Of a DNA stretch of 12,533 nucleotides, positions 6,427 to 12,533 are shown piece after piece (position 1 is the first letter of the stretch; each line of letters begins with the position of its first letter). Origin of the DNA: RUG11788 sp964578175. Lineage in GTDB: Bacteria > Bacillota_I > Bacilli_A > RF39 > UBA660. Made by a program: the position numbers and the translations under genes. Below the pieces are notes generated by a model. The model saw nothing but the letters and a program-made list of their open reading frames with translations. It was not told the origin of the DNA and made no database searches. Where the stretch lies: assembly GCA_964578175.1 (NCBI GenBank), contig CAZOBH010000025.1, positions 1-12,533 on the forward strand. The letters are read 5' to 3'.

Positions 6427-7328
6427 CTTTTTACAAATTGTTTACTTTTTACTTTATTATTGGTAAAAAAATTATCAAAATCAGTTCTTCTAATCATATC
6501 ATATACAACTAATCCATTCATATCTAATTTATCAAAGAAATCAACAAAATGTTCACCATCATATTTATCTTCATCAAATAATAATACTATTCTATATTTT
6601 TTATCTCGTCTTAGATTTTTAATTACACCTATATCACTAGATGTATCAATAAATAAATAATCTTCTCCTTTATCTTTATCAGATAAATATTCTTCTATTC
6701 CTTTATAACTATGACTTGTATCAGGTCTTTCTTTTGATAAATAATAACCTAAAATATCATTATAAGGATTATATCTATATTCTCCAAATAATGTCTTAAT
6801 TGATTCGTCTAGTCCTCCTATAGAATCTCTTTCAAGTATTCTATTAGCAAATAAAAAATATTTAGTAAAAGTATCATCTAAATCTATAAGTTTTACTTCT
6901 CCATCAACATACATCATATTATTTAATTTAAAATCTAAAGGATAAATATGATGTTCTGTTAATTCTCTACAGTTGCGTATTAGTTTATGAGATATATTCA
7001 TTTTTAATTCAAAAGGTGAATCCATTATTTGATCAAGAGTAGTTCCATTATAATACGGAATAACTACACCAGCATATTTTCCGTTAATGTATAATAAATC
7101 TTGTACTAAGTCAGTATATTCTAAATCTCTACCTATTCTTCTGATTTTTAATGCTCTAGTTTTCTTTCTTAAAACTGGGTTAGGTACTCTTTCTCCAAAT
7201 AATGCTTTAACTTCTGGTCGATAAACTTTAATTGCAAAACTGTCATTAAGTTTATATACTATTCCAAAAGCTCCTCCTTTGCCTAATTTTTCTAAATTTT
7301 CAATAGCAACATCTCTTAAATAAACCAT
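6402..7328 (-). CDS. Protein-kinase-like protein, divergent
   Basis: The 308-aa protein has the core signs of the protein kinase fold. The Gly-rich loop is GKGGAFG (16-22), and the ATP-binding Lys34 is in FAIKVY. A catalytic-loop Asp132 with Asn136 lies in YPLDFKLNNMMY, where HRD is replaced by PLD. A metal-binding Asp149 in LIDLDD replaces the usual DFG. The retained Lys, Asp, Asn and Asp suggest ATP binding and possible transfer, but the HRD and DFG changes make substrate and activity uncertain. Residues about 215-290 form a second, charged region (YRIVLLFDEDKYDGEHFVDFFDKLDMNGLVVYD, in two halves) with an alternating strand/helix pattern that I do not recognise. There is no signal peptide or membrane segment, so it is cytoplasmic. 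GGAGG lies five bases before the ATG at 7328. It stands alone between its own promoter and terminator, next to the peptide/Tyr-phosphatase operon. Confidence 0.7.
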   Translation of the reverse strand: MVYLRDVAIENLEKLGKGGAFGIVYKLNDSFAIKVYRPEVKALFGERVPNPVLRKKTRALKIRRIGRDLEYTDLVQDLLYINGKYAGVVIPYYNGTTLDQIMDSPFELKMNISHKLIRNCRELTEHHIYPLDFKLNNMMYVDGEVKLIDLDDTFTKYFLFANRILERDSIGGLDESIKTLFGEYRYNPYNDILGYYLSKERPDTSHSYKGIEEYLSDKDKGEDYLFIDTSSDIGVIKNLRRDKKYRIVLLFDEDKYDGEHFVDFFDKLDMNGLVVYDMIRRTDFDNFFTNNKVKSKQFVKRKEFITIK

Positions 7329-7347
7329 CTCTTCCTCCGCGTTGCAT

Positions 7348-7376
7348 ATTATACTATAAATCTTTTAAAAAGTAAA
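7348..7376 (-). promoter_or_regulatory. Promoter of the kinase-like gene
   Basis: Minus-strand TATAAT at 7348-7353 lies 17 nt after TTTACT (7371-7376, four of six matches to TTGACA). The -10 is 19 nt before the start codon, so the leader is about 12-13 nt and little more than the GGAGG site. Confidence 0.6.
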
Positions 7377-7393
7377 TTTATAAAAACCAATAT

Positions 7394-7420
7394 AAAAAGT
7401 AGATCTTTTGATCTACTTTT
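7394..7420 (-). terminator. Intrinsic terminator of the 297-aa gene
   Basis: An 11-bp perfect stem AAAAGTAGATC/GATCTACTTTT (7395-7405 with 7410-7420) has a TTTT loop. It lies eight bases after the stop codon, with T residues following on the minus strand. Confidence 0.9.
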
Positions 7421-7428
7421 ATCATACT

Positions 7429-8322
7429 TTATAAAACTTTAGTATCTACATCTATTAATTCAGGTTCTTGTTCTACTTCTACTTCAACATTATGTTTTGG
7501 TTTAAATATATCAACATCTAATGTAAATTCATTATCTAAATATCTTTGAACCATAGATTTATCAAAATCTCCTAATAAGATTCCTTTTCTACTTATTGGA
7601 ATTCCACCTAAAATATTCTTTTTAGTAACACAAATACCTGTTTTTTCATCTACTAACCATTCTATTGGTTCAACTTTAGCCCAAATCTCTCTATTAAATC
7701 CATTTTCAAATACTGCTTTTTTAGCTCTTACATAATATGATCCTTCATATTCATAAATTGGATATTCTTCTTTTTCAAATCTTCTTTCTGTTCCATCATA
7801 GAATATCTCATTAGAATATCCCCATGCTGCATAACTATCATTAATTGGTTTAAGAAGACCATCTTCATATTTTTTTGTTAATTCTCTTGCTTCATCACTT
7901 TTTAATACATATTGAGGATAACTTCCATATTCAATTACTTTTATATCACCTTTACCATAGTTTTCAATATGATGAGCTGATATTTCATCTTTTATATCAT
8001 CAAATTTAACAGCTATACGAATTGCATTATCTTCATTCCATACTGCTTCTTCATTAACTCCAAGTCTTCCATACGAATAAAATTTAGTAACTCCATCTCC
8101 AACACGAGTTGAAGTCCAATAATCACTACATGGTTTATTTAAAACTGGTGAACTTACTTCTAATCCGTTTTCTGCAAAATATTTACCCTTTAATATGTAA
8201 TAATCACTACCTCTGCATATTGCATACAATGTAGTTTCAGCTTCTGAACCATATTTATCAAGTACTTCTAATTTATCATTACCATGTACTTGATCAACGC
8301 TTAATACAAAAAAATTCTTCAT
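7429..8322 (-). CDS. Uncharacterised 297-aa cytoplasmic protein
   Basis: I do not recognise a characterised function. The protein has no signal peptide or membrane segment. The first part ends in a pattern SDYWTSTRVG...DNAIRIAVKF (about 66-105). The second has EIWAKVEPIEWLVDEKTGICV followed by KKNILGGIPI and MVQRYLDNEF (about 212-270). These resemble the W-x-V-x-P-I-E-W-L-V and L-R-S/W-T-S...R-P-A-L segments of DUF6273-like proteins common in Clostridia and Bacilli genomes, here in unusual order. A short acidic Val/Glu-rich tail (VEVEVEQEPELIDVD) ends the protein. The ATG at 8322 is preferred over the in-frame GTG at 8331 because AAGGTGG would then lie five to six bases upstream, and the GTG is part of that site. 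It has its own extended -10 promoter and a strong terminator. Confidence 0.7.
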   Translation of the reverse strand: MKNFFVLSVDQVHGNDKLEVLDKYGSEAETTLYAICRGSDYYILKGKYFAENGLEVSSPVLNKPCSDYWTSTRVGDGVTKFYSYGRLGVNEEAVWNEDNAIRIAVKFDDIKDEISAHHIENYGKGDIKVIEYGSYPQYVLKSDEARELTKKYEDGLLKPINDSYAAWGYSNEIFYDGTERRFEKEEYPIYEYEGSYYVRAKKAVFENGFNREIWAKVEPIEWLVDEKTGICVTKKNILGGIPISRKGILLGDFDKSMVQRYLDNEFTLDVDIFKPKHNVEVEVEQEPELIDVDTKVL

Positions 8323-8347
8323 CGTAACCACCTTATCTTACAATAAA

Positions 8348-8375
8348 ATTATACCATAATATATTTATTTTTAAA
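8348..8375 (-). promoter_or_regulatory. Promoter of the 297-aa gene
   Basis: Minus-strand TGGTATAAT (TG at 8355-8356, TATAAT at 8348-8353) is an extended -10. TTTAAA (8370-8375) lies 16 nt upstream as a weak -35. The predicted leader is about 19 nt. Confidence 0.65.
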
Positions 8376-8383
8376 GTACATTT

Positions 8384-8902
8384 TTATTTTATTTTTAAAC
8401 TATCTATCAAATTATTATCTATATCATATAAATAGAATATATTATTCTCATAAATTATATATGAACCATCAGTATTATCCCTCGGTAAAGATATAGATCC
8501 AGGATTAATATAATACTTTCCATTTTTAAAACTTAAATCACTTATATGAGTATGTCCTTGTATTAATATTTCTCCTGTTTTGAGAAAATTCTCATTATCT
8601 TTATTAAATCTATGTCCATGTGTTAAATAACAAATATTATTATCTAAATTATATTTAAGTATATTATCTATTAAATTAAACATTAAACTTCCATAAATAT
8701 ATGTATCATTATTACCTCTAATACATATAATATTAAAAGCATATTTATTAAGTAATTCTATTACTTCTTCTTCATCTCTTCCAGGTGTTAATAAGTCTCC
8801 TAAAACTATTAATTCTCTACATTGTTCTTTTTGAAATACTTCTAAAACTTTCTTTAGGTTTTTACTATAACCATGTATATCTGAAATAATCATTGTTTTC
8901 AT
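8384..8902 (-). CDS. YfcE/MJ0936-type metallophosphodiesterase
   Basis: This 172-aa cytoplasmic protein belongs to the two-metal calcineurin-like phosphoesterases. The motif series is complete: D8-x-H10 (SDIHG), G35-D36 (LGDLL), GNND (63-66), THGH (94-97) and GHTH (116-119), then INPGSISLPR. Order, spacing and length match YfcE, which cleaves phosphodiester model substrates and whose natural substrate is unclear. The ATG at 8902 is the first possible start. No Shine-Dalgarno precedes it: the upstream bases are the T tail of the acyl-CoA synthetase terminator, only 26 nt from that gene's stop. An alternative ATG at 8893 (codon 4) has no better site. Its expression therefore probably depends on read-through from the synthetase gene. 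No clear terminator follows; the 297-aa gene begins 62 nt downstream. Confidence 0.92.
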   Translation of the reverse strand: MKTMIISDIHGYSKNLKKVLEVFQKEQCRELIVLGDLLTPGRDEEEVIELLNKYAFNIICIRGNNDTYIYGSLMFNLIDNILKYNLDNNICYLTHGHRFNKDNENFLKTGEILIQGHTHISDLSFKNGKYYINPGSISLPRDNTDGSYIIYENNIFYLYDIDNNLIDSLKIK

Positions 8903-8905
8903 ATA

Positions 8906-8930
8906 TTAAAAAAGAAGAATAAATCTTCTT
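8906..8930 (-). terminator. Intrinsic terminator overlapping the acyl-CoA synthetase stop codon
   Basis: A 7-bp stem AAGAAGA/TCTTCTT (8912-8918 with 8924-8930) with a 5-nt loop has six T after it on the minus strand. The gene's TAA (8929-8931) overlaps the stem. It is short and G+C-poor, so partial read-through into the phosphodiesterase gene is likely. Confidence 0.7.
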
Positions 8931-10677
8931 AATATTCATCATCTCCATCTTCATCAGCTTGTAATTTCTTAAAATCAATTTTTCCAAGTAATGTTTTAGG
9001 TAAAGATTTACGATATACATATTTATATGGACATTCATAATGAGCTAAATTCTTTTTACAATATTCTTTTATATCATTCTTAGTAAATATACTTGGATTA
9101 TATCCATCATTTAATACTATAAATGCTTTAGCTACTTCCATTTTATATTTATGAGGTACTCCTACTACTGTACATTGCATAACAGCAGGATGTTTTTCAA
9201 TTACTTCTTCAACTTGTTGTGGATAAACATTATATCCAGATGATATTATCATTCTTTTAATTCTTTGATCATAGAATAAGAATCCATCTTCATCCATATG
9301 ACCCATATCACCAGTATGAAGCCATACATGTCCATCATCATGTATTTGAAGCATAGCATTTGTTTCTTCTGGATTATTTAAATATCCCATCATAACAACT
9401 GGACCAGATATACATATTTCACCTTTTTCGTTTGGTTTAACTTCTTTTCTAGTTGCTTGATCAATTATTTTAATATAATTCATTGCAAAAGGTATACCTA
9501 CACTACCTCTCTTATGAACTTCTTTATAATCACATGAAACAGCAGCTGTAGCTTCAGTCATTCCATAACCTCTAGCTATTTCTATATCACAACCATGTTC
9601 TTTTAAGAAAGCATTAATTTTATCTTCTAAGTTAGGATTTAATATATCTCCTCCTACTACTATATATTTAATACAAGATAAATCTAAATCATTTACATTA
9701 TTAGAATTAGTTAATGCCTCAAATAAAGTAGGAACTCCCATAACTACATTTGGTTTATGTTTATCTAATAATACATCAAACTTTTTAGAATCAAATTGAG
9801 GCATAAGAATAGTTTGTACACCTAATGCATATGCAGTATGCATAGTAACGCTTAGTCCAAATCCATGGAATATTGGCATTATAGATAAGCATTTATCTCC
9901 AACTCTTAGTCTTTTTAAGAATATTCTACCTTGAACTACATCAGCTTCGAAATTAGAGTTAGCTAAAACTATTCCTTTTGGTTTACCAGTTGTTCCTCCA
10001 CTATGTAATATTACAGCTGGAGTATCTTTATTAAGATTAAAATCTGGTAAATCTCTATTTACATAATAATTTTTGATAAACTTCTTCCAAGATATAAATG
10101 TACGGTCATATTTTACTTTTGGATATTTTCTTTTCTTTGTTAAATTATATCCAATTTTTAAATACCAAGGAAATGAATCAGATGCTGATACAACTATTAC
10201 TTTTCTAAGTTTAGTATCTGATATTATATTCTTTATTTTTTCATAAAGCATATCTATTACTAATAAATATTCACTTTCTCCTTCATTTATATAATTTTTA
10301 ATTTCATTTTCTCCAGATAAAGGATGAACCATACTAGCAACTGCACCAATTCTATTAAGTCCATAAACCATAATTAAAGCTTCTGGTGTATTAGGCATAC
10401 ATATAGTTACAATATCACTCTTTCTTACTCCAAGTTCATATAATGCACTAGCACATTTATCTATTTGATTTAAAAACTCTGGAAAAGTTTTAATTGTGCC
10501 AAAATAATTATATGCAGTATATTCACTAAAATCTTCAGCAGATTTTTTAATTCTTTCATACATAGTAATATCAGGAACAGTAGCATTTTTTTCTTCTTCA
10601 GTATAATACTTTTCCCAACGACCTTTTAATTTCTTTGGTTTACCATTTAAAAATGACATAAATTTTGGAAATTCCAT
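8929..10677 (-). CDS. AMP-forming acyl-CoA synthetase (long-chain fatty acid-CoA ligase type)
   Basis: This enzyme activates a carboxylic acid with ATP to an acyl-AMP and then makes the CoA thioester. The 582-aa length and full motif set fit the ANL superfamily: ATP-binding loop ILHSGGTTGKPKG (about 223-235), RGYGMTEA (369-376), HTGD (454-457) with DEDGFLFYDQR (to R472), the hinge after that Arg, and C-terminal LPKTLLGKIDFKKL with the adenylation Lys566. All key residues are present. The long N-terminal part and overall pattern favour fatty acid-CoA ligases, but benzoate- or other-acid-specific relatives cannot be excluded. No membrane segment is evident; a peripheral membrane location is common in the family. 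The ATG at 10677 follows AGAGGTG at seven bases. It has its own promoter and terminator; the phosphodiesterase gene follows 26 nt later. Confidence 0.95.
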   Translation of the reverse strand: MEFPKFMSFLNGKPKKLKGRWEKYYTEEEKNATVPDITMYERIKKSAEDFSEYTAYNYFGTIKTFPEFLNQIDKCASALYELGVRKSDIVTICMPNTPEALIMVYGLNRIGAVASMVHPLSGENEIKNYINEGESEYLLVIDMLYEKIKNIISDTKLRKVIVVSASDSFPWYLKIGYNLTKKRKYPKVKYDRTFISWKKFIKNYYVNRDLPDFNLNKDTPAVILHSGGTTGKPKGIVLANSNFEADVVQGRIFLKRLRVGDKCLSIMPIFHGFGLSVTMHTAYALGVQTILMPQFDSKKFDVLLDKHKPNVVMGVPTLFEALTNSNNVNDLDLSCIKYIVVGGDILNPNLEDKINAFLKEHGCDIEIARGYGMTEATAAVSCDYKEVHKRGSVGIPFAMNYIKIIDQATRKEVKPNEKGEICISGPVVMMGYLNNPEETNAMLQIHDDGHVWLHTGDMGHMDEDGFLFYDQRIKRMIISSGYNVYPQQVEEVIEKHPAVMQCTVVGVPHKYKMEVAKAFIVLNDGYNPSIFTKNDIKEYCKKNLAHYECPYKYVYRKSLPKTLLGKIDFKKLQADEDGDDEY

Positions 10678-10698
10678 AAACGAACACCTCTATATTAA

Positions 10699-10707
10699 AT
10701 TATATCA
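10699..10707 (-). promoter_or_regulatory. Extended -10 promoter of the acyl-CoA synthetase gene
   Basis: Minus-strand TGATATAAT (TG at 10706-10707, TATAAT at 10699-10704) is an exact extended -10. Its -35 region would fall in the T tail of the preceding terminator and is not recognisable. The start codon is 21 nt downstream of the box. Confidence 0.6.
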
Positions 10708-10713
10708 TTTTAT

Positions 10714-10755
10714 AAAAAAGAAAAAAATATAGTAATATAAAATCACTATATTTTT
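10714..10755 (-). terminator. Intrinsic terminator after the 76-aa gene
   Basis: An 11-bp perfect stem AAAAATATAGT/ACTATATTTTT (10723-10733 with 10745-10755) with an 11-nt loop is followed on the minus strand by a long T-rich tail, 16 nt after the stop codon. Confidence 0.8.
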
Positions 10756-10771
10756 ACACATTATTTATATA

Positions 10772-11002
10772 TTATTGTTCTAAATTCATTTTAAACATAT
10801 CAACTAGTTTATCTTTTTCTTCTTTATTATTAATGACTACTACATTTTCTAAGTTATCAGGCAATTGCTTAGCAAATCTTACTTTTACTGGTTTTGAATT
10901 ACTCATTAAAAACATATAGTTTATATTGTCCTTTACATTTGTTTGAACTACGATATATTCTTCGTTATTATCAAGTGTAATTAATTCTCCCTTTTCTATC
11001 AT
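10772..11002 (-). CDS. 76-aa small cytoplasmic protein, unknown (DUF1292-like pattern)
   Basis: The protein starts MIEKGELITLDNNEEYIVVQ and is mainly beta strands (YIVVQTNVKDNINYMFLMS, PVKVRFA) followed by a C-terminal helix (EEKDKLVDMFKMNLEQ). The pattern of a short beta domain beginning with an 'x-I-T-L-x-D-x-x-G/N-x-E-Y' strand recalls DUF1292/YrzB-like proteins, a weak resemblance only. The ATG at 11002 is chosen over one at 11032 because GGGAGG lies eight bases before it, while the upstream ATG would overlap the preceding gene and has no site. It starts one base after the stop codon of the two-TM protein gene (TAAAATG), so the two are almost certainly co-translated. This suggests a linked function with that membrane protein. 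A terminator follows. Confidence 0.75.
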   Translation of the reverse strand: MIEKGELITLDNNEEYIVVQTNVKDNINYMFLMSNSKPVKVRFAKQLPDNLENVVVINNKEEKDKLVDMFKMNLEQ

Positions 11003-11003
11003 T

Positions 11004-12533
11004 TTATTTTCCTCCCTTTCCTTTATTTCCATCCATATCCAATCTATCCTCTTCTATATCTTCAACTGTTACATCATGATCTTTTAATGACTCATCTGCT
11101 TCATGCATGAATTTATCTTTTTGATCACCTTGAAGGCCAAGTCTATCTGCAGCTGATTCTACTAAATCATCTATTTGACCTTGAGTTAAATCAATCATTT
11201 CTCTTCTTTTTCTAGGTCCGAATAAAAGTAATGACATCGCACCAAGTCCTGCTATAGCTAAGGCTTCTTCTTTAGAAATATTATTAAAACCAAATGTCCA
11301 GTGTTTTGATGTTTGAACATCTTGTCCTACTACTCTTTCTTCCTCAACTTGTGATAATTCATCAATTCTATATGTTTCTCCATCGCTTCCTACTACCATT
11401 GTTCCAGCATCTAATAAGTTACCATCTGTATCTCTAGTAGGTATTTCAACTACAGTTCCATCATCTTTGGTAATTGAAATAGTATCTCCAATTTCGCCTT
11501 CTAAAGTATCTCTATATGTTTCACCATCAGTTAGTGATACTGAAGTTACTTGTGGTTCCCATACATCATTTGCAACTAAATCATCAAAATCAACCCAACC
11601 TGATACTGGTCCTCCAATATGTACTCTAATTGTTAAATCTTCAACTGATACTCCAAGTTCTTGTGCAGCTCGTTCTACTGCTTCATAAATAGTCTCACCT
11701 TCTTCAAATGAAACTTCAACTATTTCTCCATCATGTATTACTGATACTCCTTCAAGATCATACTCTCCTGACTCTCTTATACCTTCTCCAAAAGTACCAG
11801 TTCTATTAGCTCCACCGCTGTCATAATCACTCGATTCATGATATTCAATTCCTTCATCTACATATACACTTTCTCCAATTGTATCTGAAAGAACTCTTTC
11901 TGCTACTTCTTCAGGTGTCTCATAATCATATTCTTCAACTACTTGAGTAACAGCAGTTGGAGACTCTATAAATTTTTGAACAATGTCTTGAGTAGTAATT
12001 GTAGTTTGATTTCCAATCATAGCTAAAATAGTAGAAACAACTACAACTATAATTGGGATAATACTCCACTTCATTTTTTCTCTTTTAACTACTCTAAATG
12101 TTTCATCTTTATCTGGATCTTCAGGAGTTATCCTTGTTGGTTCATCACCTTCACCTTCGCCTTTACCTTTATCTTTATCATCGTCATCTGGAATAAATAT
12201 TGGTGGAACTATAGGTGGAATTTCTTCTTCCGGTTTATGCATAACTACATAATCTTGTATTGCTTTTGTTATTTCATCTAAATGTACGTATTCTCCATTT
12301 GGTAATTGAATTCCTTTATTACCAAGCATTAATATTCCTCTACTAATAGCTTCAGCTTTTCCTGGTTCTCTAACTGAAATAGTTGCACTATCTTGATTTG
12401 TTATTTTACTATCTTCACTAAGTTTAATTGAACTTGCTTTTGCAATTGCTGCCTTAAATACTTCATCTAACATTTCAGGTGGTTCAACTCTAGCTCCAGT
12501 TCTTTTACATACACATACTGTATCATCTCCATC
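11004..12533 (-). CDS. Two-TM acidic envelope protein, N-terminus outside window
   Basis: The frame stays open through the right edge (20 more codons above the ATG at 12473, reading DGDDTVCVCKRTGARVEPPE), and that ATG has no Shine-Dalgarno. The true start is therefore outside. Numbering from the Met at 12473: a predicted cytoplasmic part (1-80) is followed by a Pro-rich, then Asp/Lys/Gly-rich linker (81-125). TM1 is at about 137-153 (SIIPIIVVVVSTILAMIG), then a large acidic, probably external domain (155-400). TM2 is at about 403-419 (ALAIAGLGAMSLLLFG), with PRKRR after it, so both ends should be inside. In the external part GETIYEAVERAAQELGVSVE (about 259-278) is loosely LysM-like, and DGETYR occurs twice (316-321, 364-369). 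The tail GKGGK encodes the next gene's Shine-Dalgarno. I do not recognise a named family; a part of a secretion or envelope complex is a guess. Confidence 0.7.
   Translation of the reverse strand, partial: DGDDTVCVCKRTGARVEPPEMLDEVFKAAIAKASSIKLSEDSKITNQDSATISVREPGKAEAISRGILMLGNKGIQLPNGEYVHLDEITKAIQDYVVMHKPEEEIPPIVPPIFIPDDDDKDKGKGEGEGDEPTRITPEDPDKDETFRVVKREKMKWSIIPIIVVVVSTILAMIGNQTTITTQDIVQKFIESPTAVTQVVEEYDYETPEEVAERVLSDTIGESVYVDEGIEYHESSDYDSGGANRTGTFGEGIRESGEYDLEGVSVIHDGEIVEVSFEEGETIYEAVERAAQELGVSVEDLTIRVHIGGPVSGWVDFDDLVANDVWEPQVTSVSLTDGETYRDTLEGEIGDTISITKDDGTVVEIPTRDTDGNLLDAGTMVVGSDGETYRIDELSQVEEERVVGQDVQTSKHWTFGFNNISKEEALAIAGLGAMSLLLFGPRKRREMIDLTQGQIDDLVESAADRLGLQGDQKDKFMHEADESLKDHDVTVEDIEEDRLDMDGNKGKGGK

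Noticed and set aside
6460..6660. Plus-strand open frame of 66 codons
   Set aside because: It is antisense to the kinase-like gene, low-complexity Ser/Asn/Leu sequence, with no ribosome site.
11003..11032. ATG at 11032 as the start of the small gene after the two-TM protein
   Set aside because: It would overlap the upstream gene by 29 bases with no ribosome site, whereas the ATG at 11002 has GGGAGG at good spacing.
11467..11688. Plus-strand open frame of 73 codons
   Set aside because: It is antisense to the two-TM protein gene, Ser/Thr/Pro-rich as expected for the complement of acidic coding sequence, with no ribosome site.
737..12533. A conjugation or type IV secretion locus
   Set aside because: The VirB2/TrbC resemblance of one TM hairpin is the only hint; no VirB4, VirD4, relaxase or other component is present in the window.
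1..12533. TGA recoded as Trp, as in some Mollicutes
   Set aside because: Conserved Trp positions (for example in the sortase and synthetase) are TGG, and known families are full length under the standard code; absence of TGA stops is explained by base composition.
1..12533. CRISPR arrays, tRNA or rRNA genes, insertion sequences, riboswitches
   Set aside because: No regularly spaced repeats, cloverleaf or conserved rRNA segments, transposase or long inverted ends were seen, and the leaders are too short for a riboswitch.

Overview
The window is very A+T-rich and uses Shine-Dalgarno sites of the AGGAGG/AAGGTGG type, a standard genetic code (Trp is TGG and full-length reading frames need no TGA recoding), short genes, and U-tailed hairpins after almost every transcription unit. 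With a class B sortase, a lipobox lipoprotein and a cell-wall-hydrolase-like protein, this points to a walled, low-GC Bacillota, most likely an uncultured Bacilli lineage of the gut type (RF39/Erysipelotrichales-like). That assignment is inference from composition and gene content; no rRNA or marker gene is present.

Layout. One partial plus-strand gene (1-549, C-terminal part of an SGNH-type hydrolase) converges on a long run of minus-strand genes. From low to high coordinates the minus strand holds: a frameshifted small gene (558-705); a secreted two-TM/NlpC-P60-like fusion (737-2056); a class B sortase (2141-2872); a membrane-anchored protein with the AKPV(I/L)YLYP domain (2922-4892); an operon read 6313->5015 that holds a start-less short ORF, a 62-aa peptide with a RiPP-leader-like motif, a low-molecular-weight Tyr phosphatase and a small lipoprotein; a protein-kinase-like protein (6402-7328); an unrecognised 297-aa protein (7429-8322); a YfcE-type phosphodiesterase (8384-8902); an acyl-CoA synthetase (8929-10677); and a coupled pair at the right edge, a two-TM acidic envelope protein running off the window (11004-12533) and a 76-aa protein (10772-11002).

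How they fit. The left third looks like an envelope neighbourhood: secreted hydrolases, sortase, and a membrane-anchored ectodomain. The middle has phospho-signalling-type genes (Tyr phosphatase, kinase-like) flanking a leader-like peptide. The right part is lipid activation plus unknown membrane proteins. Most units look like one- to four-gene transcripts, each with a TATAAT-like box (usually preceded by TG) only about 17-25 nt before the start codon, and each closed by a hairpin that often contains the stop codon. No tRNA, rRNA, CRISPR array, insertion sequence or phage structural gene is visible. No stretch longer than about 250 bases lacks a gene. I see no complete new defence or mobile system; the most unusual items are the TM-hairpin/hydrolase fusion, the leader-like peptide operon and the frameshifted or start-less small genes.
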